A DNA stretch of 64,000 nt, taken from assembly GCF_002205845.1 (NCBI RefSeq), contig NZ_NISI01000020.1:1-64000 (forward strand). The letters are read 5' to 3'. Positions 60,497 through 64,000 of this stretch are shown piece after piece (position 1 is the first letter of the stretch; each line of letters starts with the position of its first letter). This DNA comes from Roseateles puraquae. GTDB taxonomy: Bacteria; Pseudomonadota; Gammaproteobacteria; Burkholderiales; Burkholderiaceae_C. The translations under genes were made by a program, and so were the position numbers. A model generated the notes under the pieces. It was given only the letters and a program-made list of their open reading frames with translations, ran no database searches and was not told where the DNA came from.

Positions 60497-60970
60497 ATGC
60501 GTTCACTGTTCACGGCTCTCTTGATCACCGCGGCCCTCGCCGCCAACGCCGAGCCCGCGGCCGACGGGCCCGTCACCACCGCCGAGCACCTCGCCCACGC
60601 AGCCCGCGCTGCCTGCCGCGCCCTGGGCCGCGAGGTGGCCGTGGCGGTGGTGGACGCCAGCGGCCAGACGCTGCTGATGTCTCGCGCAGCCAGCGTCGGC
60701 CCGCACAACCTGGAGGCCGCCCGGCGCAAGGCCTACACGGCCCTGTCCACCCGCCAGCCCACGCTCACGCTCGGCCGGCAGGCCCGCAGCCAGCCCGACA
60801 CCGCGGCCCTGCAATACCTGCCCGAATTGCTGCTGCTGGGCGGCGGCGTGCCGTGGCGCGATGCCAGCGGCGATATCGCCGGCGCGGTGGGCGTGGCCGG
60901 CGGCGGTGGGCCTGAGAACGACGACGCCTGCGCCCGCGCAGCGGTCGAGAGCCTGCCGCGCCACCCTTGA
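60497..60970 (+). CDS. Exported GlcG/HbpS-family haem-binding-type protein
   Basis: 157 residues with a Sec signal (MRSLFTALLITAALAANAEP). The mature domain (AARAACRALGREVAVAVVDA, then LEAARRKAYTALSTRQPTL and LLLGGGVPWRDASGDIAGAVG) fits the GlcG/HbpS (DUF336) fold. HbpS of Streptomyces binds haem and works with a two-component sensor under redox stress. That parallel and the divergent two-component genes suggest a sensing or scavenging partner. It precedes the HIUase-like gene by 25 bases. Confidence 0.82.
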   Translation: MRSLFTALLITAALAANAEPAADGPVTTAEHLAHAARAACRALGREVAVAVVDASGQTLLMSRAASVGPHNLEAARRKAYTALSTRQPTLTLGRQARSQPDTAALQYLPELLLLGGGVPWRDASGDIAGAVGVAGGGGPENDDACARAAVESLPRHP

Positions 60971-60995
60971 TCTCACCCCCAACCTGGAGTCCCTG

Positions 60996-61424
60996 ATGTC
61001 GCTTCGTTCCCTTGCACTCGCCAGCCTGGCCACCTCGCTCGCCCTGGCCGGCCTGCCTGCCCATGCCACCAGCGCCAACCCGCTGAGCGTGCACGTGCTC
61101 AACCTGCAAACCGGCGAGCCGAGCGCCGGCATTCGCGTCGACCTGGAGCGCCGCGTGGGCACCGACCGCTGGCAGCCGCTCGGCAGCGGCGTCACCAATG
61201 CGCAGGGCCGCATCCCCGGCCTGGTGCCGGCCGACGCACTGCCGAGCTGGAGCGCGGGGGAGTACCGCGTCGTCTTCCGCACCGGCGAGTTCTATGCGCA
61301 GCAGAAGCAGGCCAGCTTCTTCCCGGAGATCCCGGTCGTCATCCGCGTGGACAGCGCGCAGCAGCACTACCACGTGCCCCTGCTGCTGAGCCCCTTCGGC
61401 TTCTCGACCTACCGGGGCAATTGA
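60996..61424 (+). CDS. Exported hydroxyisourate hydrolase / transthyretin-like protein
   Basis: 142 residues with a Sec signal (MSLRSLALASLATSLALAGL, cleavage near AHA). The HIUase landmarks are present: N-terminal LSVHVLNLQTGEPSAGI with the active-site His, and QQHYHVPLLLSPFGFSTYRG near the end. The canonical C-terminal YRGS is YRGN here, so the last catalytic-site residue is changed. E. coli HiuH is also periplasmic and encoded next to hprRS. The true substrate may be hydroxyisourate or something else. Confidence 0.84.
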   Translation: MSLRSLALASLATSLALAGLPAHATSANPLSVHVLNLQTGEPSAGIRVDLERRVGTDRWQPLGSGVTNAQGRIPGLVPADALPSWSAGEYRVVFRTGEFYAQQKQASFFPEIPVVIRVDSAQQHYHVPLLLSPFGFSTYRGN

Positions 61425-61590
61425 ACACAGGCCGGCGGTTTCAGCGGATCAGCACCTGTCACGCCGGCGCACACAAGCGTAAGGGCCTGGCGCATCCGGT
61501 TAATGGCGGGCCACCCTGCTCACATCTCGGTACGTTTGCCTGGGCGGGCTGCCTAGAGTCGCGGCTTTCGCATCCTCCAGGAGCCCATTG

Positions 61591-62202
61591 ATGTCCAGAA
61601 CTACCGTCCTGATCGCTGCCACCAGCGCCCTGTTGCTCAGCGCCTGCGCCACCAAGGATTTCGTCAAGGAGACCGTGGCCCCCGTGCAGTCCAGCGTCGA
61701 CAGCCTGGGCACCCGCGTGCAGGCCAACGACGACGGCCTGAAGGCGCTGGGCGGCCGCGTGCAGGGCAGCGAGACACGCATCCAGGCCCTGGAGCGCGAA
61801 GCCGCCGAACGCGCACAGGCCGCCAAGAACCTGCCGGCGCCCCCGGGCCTCTTGATGAGCACCGTGCTCACCGACGACAAGATCAAGTTCACCTCCGGCC
61901 GCGCCGAACTCACCGACGCCGCCGGCCGCGAACTCGACCAACTCGTGGCCAAGCTCAAGGCCGACAACCAGCCCGTGTACATCGAGATCCAGGGCCACAC
62001 CGACAACACCGGCAGCCACGCCTACAACCAGCAACTCGGCCTGCAACGGGCCGAAGCCGTGCGCCTGTACCTCGCCCGCGCCGGCGTACCCCTGCCGCGC
62101 ATGAGCACCATCAGCTACGGCGAGACCGCGCCCCTGGTGGAGAACAACTCGCGCGACGGGCGCAGCACGAATCGGCGGGTGCAGTTGGTGGTGATGCGGT
62201 AA
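61591..62202 (+). CDS. OmpA-family peptidoglycan-binding lipoprotein
   Basis: 203 residues from ATG 61591 with AGGAG upstream. Lipobox LLLSAC near residue 18, a coiled-coil stretch at about 25-85 (VQSSVDSLGTRVQANDDGLK), and an OmpA C-terminal domain (IEIQGHTDNTGSHAYNQQLGL with the diaminopimelate-binding Asp/Arg). It would tether the outer membrane to peptidoglycan. The 166-base upstream gap (61425-61590) shows no further gene. Confidence 0.87.
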   Translation: MSRTTVLIAATSALLLSACATKDFVKETVAPVQSSVDSLGTRVQANDDGLKALGGRVQGSETRIQALEREAAERAQAAKNLPAPPGLLMSTVLTDDKIKFTSGRAELTDAAGRELDQLVAKLKADNQPVYIEIQGHTDNTGSHAYNQQLGLQRAEAVRLYLARAGVPLPRMSTISYGETAPLVENNSRDGRSTNRRVQLVVMR

Positions 62203-62276
62203 CCCGCCGCCCGGGTCACCGCCTGATGCGCCGGTCCTGGCAGTGCCCATCTGCCAGGTCGCGGCGCATCACCCCT

Positions 62277-63170
62277 TCATGGCGCCAGCGACAGGCGCTC
62301 AGCCAAAAAATCCAGGAAACAGGCAATCCGGGCTGACAACCGCGTGTTGCGGTAGTAGACGGCATAGATCGGTTGCCGCACGTCTGCCGTGTCGCGGGCC
62401 AGCACCTGGACGAGGTCGCCCTTGGCGCGGTCGGCATCCGCCATGAAATCGGCCAGGCAGACCAGGCCCAGGCCCTGCAATGCCAACTGGCGCAGCGTCT
62501 CGCCACTGGACGCCGTCAGCGTCGGCGTGACCTGCCATGCGTCACCGTGAGGCCCGCGCAAGGGCCACTGGTTCAGCGCCTCCGGCTGCGTGAAGCCGAT
62601 CAACTCATGCTCCGCCAGACTGGCGACCGTCTTCGGGCGGCCGCGTGCGGCCAGATAGGCCGGGCTCGCGAGCACGCGCAGCCGGCTGCTGCCGAGTGGC
62701 CGCGCATGCAGCGTGGAATCCGTGAGCATGCCGATCCGGATCGCGATGTCAGTGCGCCGCTCAATCAGGTCGATGTTGAGTTCATCGGTATCCAGTTCAA
62801 GCGTGATCTGAGGGTAGGCCCGGCGAAACGCCGGCATCAGCGGCACGATGGCATGCAGCATGAAAGGCGTCGCCGCGTTCACGCGCAGGCGCCCGGCGGG
62901 TTGCGTCCGGCGCGCAGCCATCTGCTCCTCGGCGTTCTCGATCGAAGCCAGGATGGCGCGTGTGTGCGCCAGGAAGGCTTGCCCCTCCTCGGTGAGTTCG
63001 ATGCGGCGCGTCGTGCGGCGCAGCAGGGTTGTTTCAAGCTTCTGCTCCAGCCGGCTCAGCGCACGGCTGGTGCCCGAGACCGTCTGCCCGAGTTGCTCCG
63101 CGGCCGCCGTGATGGAGCCGGCCGACACCACGCGGGCAAATGCCTGCAGCTCTTCAAGAGTGGTCTTCAT
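62277..63170 (-). CDS. LysR-family transcriptional regulator
   Basis: 297 residues from ATG 63168-63170. N-terminal helix-turn-helix (ELQAFARVVSAGSITAAAEQ, then TVSGTSRALSRLEQKLETTL) and an inducer-binding domain from about residue 90 (GRLRVNAATPFMLHAIVPLM). Divergent from an MFS exporter gene, which it probably controls, with a palindrome 15 bases upstream of its own start. The inducer is unknown. Confidence 0.9.
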   Translation of the reverse strand: MKTTLEELQAFARVVSAGSITAAAEQLGQTVSGTSRALSRLEQKLETTLLRRTTRRIELTEEGQAFLAHTRAILASIENAEEQMAARRTQPAGRLRVNAATPFMLHAIVPLMPAFRRAYPQITLELDTDELNIDLIERRTDIAIRIGMLTDSTLHARPLGSSRLRVLASPAYLAARGRPKTVASLAEHELIGFTQPEALNQWPLRGPHGDAWQVTPTLTASSGETLRQLALQGLGLVCLADFMADADRAKGDLVQVLARDTADVRQPIYAVYYRNTRLSARIACFLDFLAERLSLAP

Positions 63171-63184
63171 GAACGCCCTACATC

Positions 63185-63201
63185 CTTGACTCCAAGTCAA
63201 G
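63185..63201. promoter_or_regulatory. Palindrome CTTGAC-N5-GTCAAG in the LysR/MFS promoter
   Basis: CTTGAC (63185-63190) and GTCAAG (63196-63201) are perfect 6-base reverse complements. The site is 15 bases upstream of the LysR start and 76 bases from the MFS start, fitting an autoregulatory LysR operator. Confidence 0.5.
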
Positions 63202-63276
63202 AGAATTGTGCTCGTTACCCAGTTTTTCGGCAAAGGAAGGCCACCCACACTCCGCGTCCACCCAAGGAGTGTTGAC

Positions 63277-64000
63277 ATGCCCATTGCTTTGCTCGCGCTG
63301 ACCCTCAGCGCTTTCGCCATCGGGACGACCGAGTTCGTCATCGTCGGCCTCATTCCCACCGTCGCGGCAGACCTCGGTATCGGCTTGCCGTCCGCAGGCC
63401 TGCTGGTCAGCCTGTACGCGCTGGGCGTCGCCGTCGGCGCGCCGGTGCTGACCGCCCTCACCGGCAAGATGCCCCGCAAGGCGCTGCTGCTCGGCCTGAT
63501 GGCGCTGTTCACCCTCGGCAACCTGCTGGCGTGGCAAGCGCCGAGCTACGAGTCGCTGGTCGCGGCCCGCGTGCTCACTGGCCTGGCGCACGGTGTCTTC
63601 TTCTCGATCGGCTCGACCATCGCCACCGGCCTCGTGCCCAAGGACAAGGCGGCAAGCGCCATCGCGATCATGTTCACGGGCCTCACCGTGGCCCTGGTCA
63701 CCGGCGTGCCTCTGGGCACCTTCATCGGCCAGCACTTCGGCTGGCGCGAGACCTTCCTCGCAGTGTCTGCGCTGGGCGTCGTTGCGCTGGCCGGCAGCTG
63801 GATCTTCGTGCCGCGGGACATCCGGCATGCGGCACCGGCAACGCTAGCGCAGCAGGCCAGGGTGCTGGCCGAACCACGGCTGTTGCTCGTCTACGCCAAG
63901 ACGGCCATCGGCTACGGGGGGTCGTTCATCCCCTTCACCTTTCTGGCTCCGATCCTCACCGAGGTCTCGGGCTTCAGTGCCGGCACCGTGGGCTGGGTGA
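63277..64000 (+). CDS. MFS transporter, DHA1 family (partial, cut by the window edge)
   Basis: The first 241 residues are in the window and the frame is open to the edge. MPIALLALTLSAFAIGTTEF with FVIVGLIPTVAADL, and VAARVLTGLAHGVFFSIGST with the GLVPKDKAASAIAIMFTGLT segment, are typical of the AraJ/YdhP/NepI drug, sugar or purine-nucleoside exporters. AAGGAG lies eight bases before ATG 63277. About seven helices are visible; the C-terminal half is missing only because the sequence ends. Confidence 0.9.
   Translation, partial: MPIALLALTLSAFAIGTTEFVIVGLIPTVAADLGIGLPSAGLLVSLYALGVAVGAPVLTALTGKMPRKALLLGLMALFTLGNLLAWQAPSYESLVAARVLTGLAHGVFFSIGSTIATGLVPKDKAASAIAIMFTGLTVALVTGVPLGTFIGQHFGWRETFLAVSALGVVALAGSWIFVPRDIRHAAPATLAQQARVLAEPRLLLVYAKTAIGYGGSFIPFTFLAPILTEVSGFSAGTVGWV

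Overview
The window looks like chromosomal DNA of a high-GC betaproteobacterium of the order Burkholderiales, probably near the Rubrivivax/Leptothrix/Ideonella/Roseateles group. The reasons are the dense GC-rich coding, a PEP-CTERM sorting tail, a pilT-pilU pair divergent from yggS, and a branched-chain amino-acid type ABC operon that includes an AMP-dependent acyl ligase. The genus is an inference. No tRNA, rRNA, CRISPR array, prophage or transposase gene was found, and no gap longer than 300 bases lacks a gene.

Region by region: 1-7347 holds a leftward operon, acyl-CoA ligase > livG > livH > livM > livK, with two palindromic GC-poor repeat elements at its internal gene boundaries and a divergent Crp/Fnr regulator. 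7355-16442 is the most interesting block: an FAD amine/D-amino-acid oxidase, a POT peptide transporter, an XRE-cupin regulator, a TonB receptor, a beta-lactamase-fold serine peptidase with a membrane tail, and an M81 (MlrC-like) metallopeptidase. The last two plus the transporter correspond to the classes of mlrB, mlrC and mlrD of microcystin degradation, while mlrA is absent. Both divergent promoter regions carry the same 15-base operator, TTTCCA-N3-TGGAAA, so one regulator could control the whole set.

16462-26449 carries housekeeping genes: htpG with a sigma-32 type promoter, a prolyl-hydroxylase-like oxygenase, aroG preceded by a leader peptide containing YFRFWFF and a terminator/antiterminator pair (transcription attenuation), a lipase with its dedicated foldase, and tldD. 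26576-30266 holds a PEP-CTERM PQQ-type dehydrogenase and the rsmI / yraN-diaA-dolP block known from enterobacteria. 30393-38911 holds a hydroxyisobutyrate-dehydrogenase-like enzyme, pilU and pilT, yggS translationally coupled to two cytochromes c, a chemoreceptor, a free-standing TonB C-terminal domain protein and a cold-shock-domain membrane protein. 39020-50284 holds rbgA, a wax-ester/DGAT acyltransferase, small lipoproteins, an MFS carrier, mtfA, cheZ, an exported methyltransferase, and a phosphatase operon with a weak Pho box.

50505-61424 is a regulatory and redox region. A P2-type ATPase, a cytochrome b561/diheme c/DUF1924 module and a PepSY-PhoP-PhoQ-like operon share 11-bp-period GTTCA direct repeats in their promoters, the layout of a PhoP box. 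Tail to tail with it is a second two-component system, HprRS/CusRS-like, divergent from a haem-binding-type protein and an exported hydroxyisourate-hydrolase-like protein. The window ends with an OmpA-type lipoprotein and a LysR regulator divergent from an MFS exporter that is cut off by the right edge.
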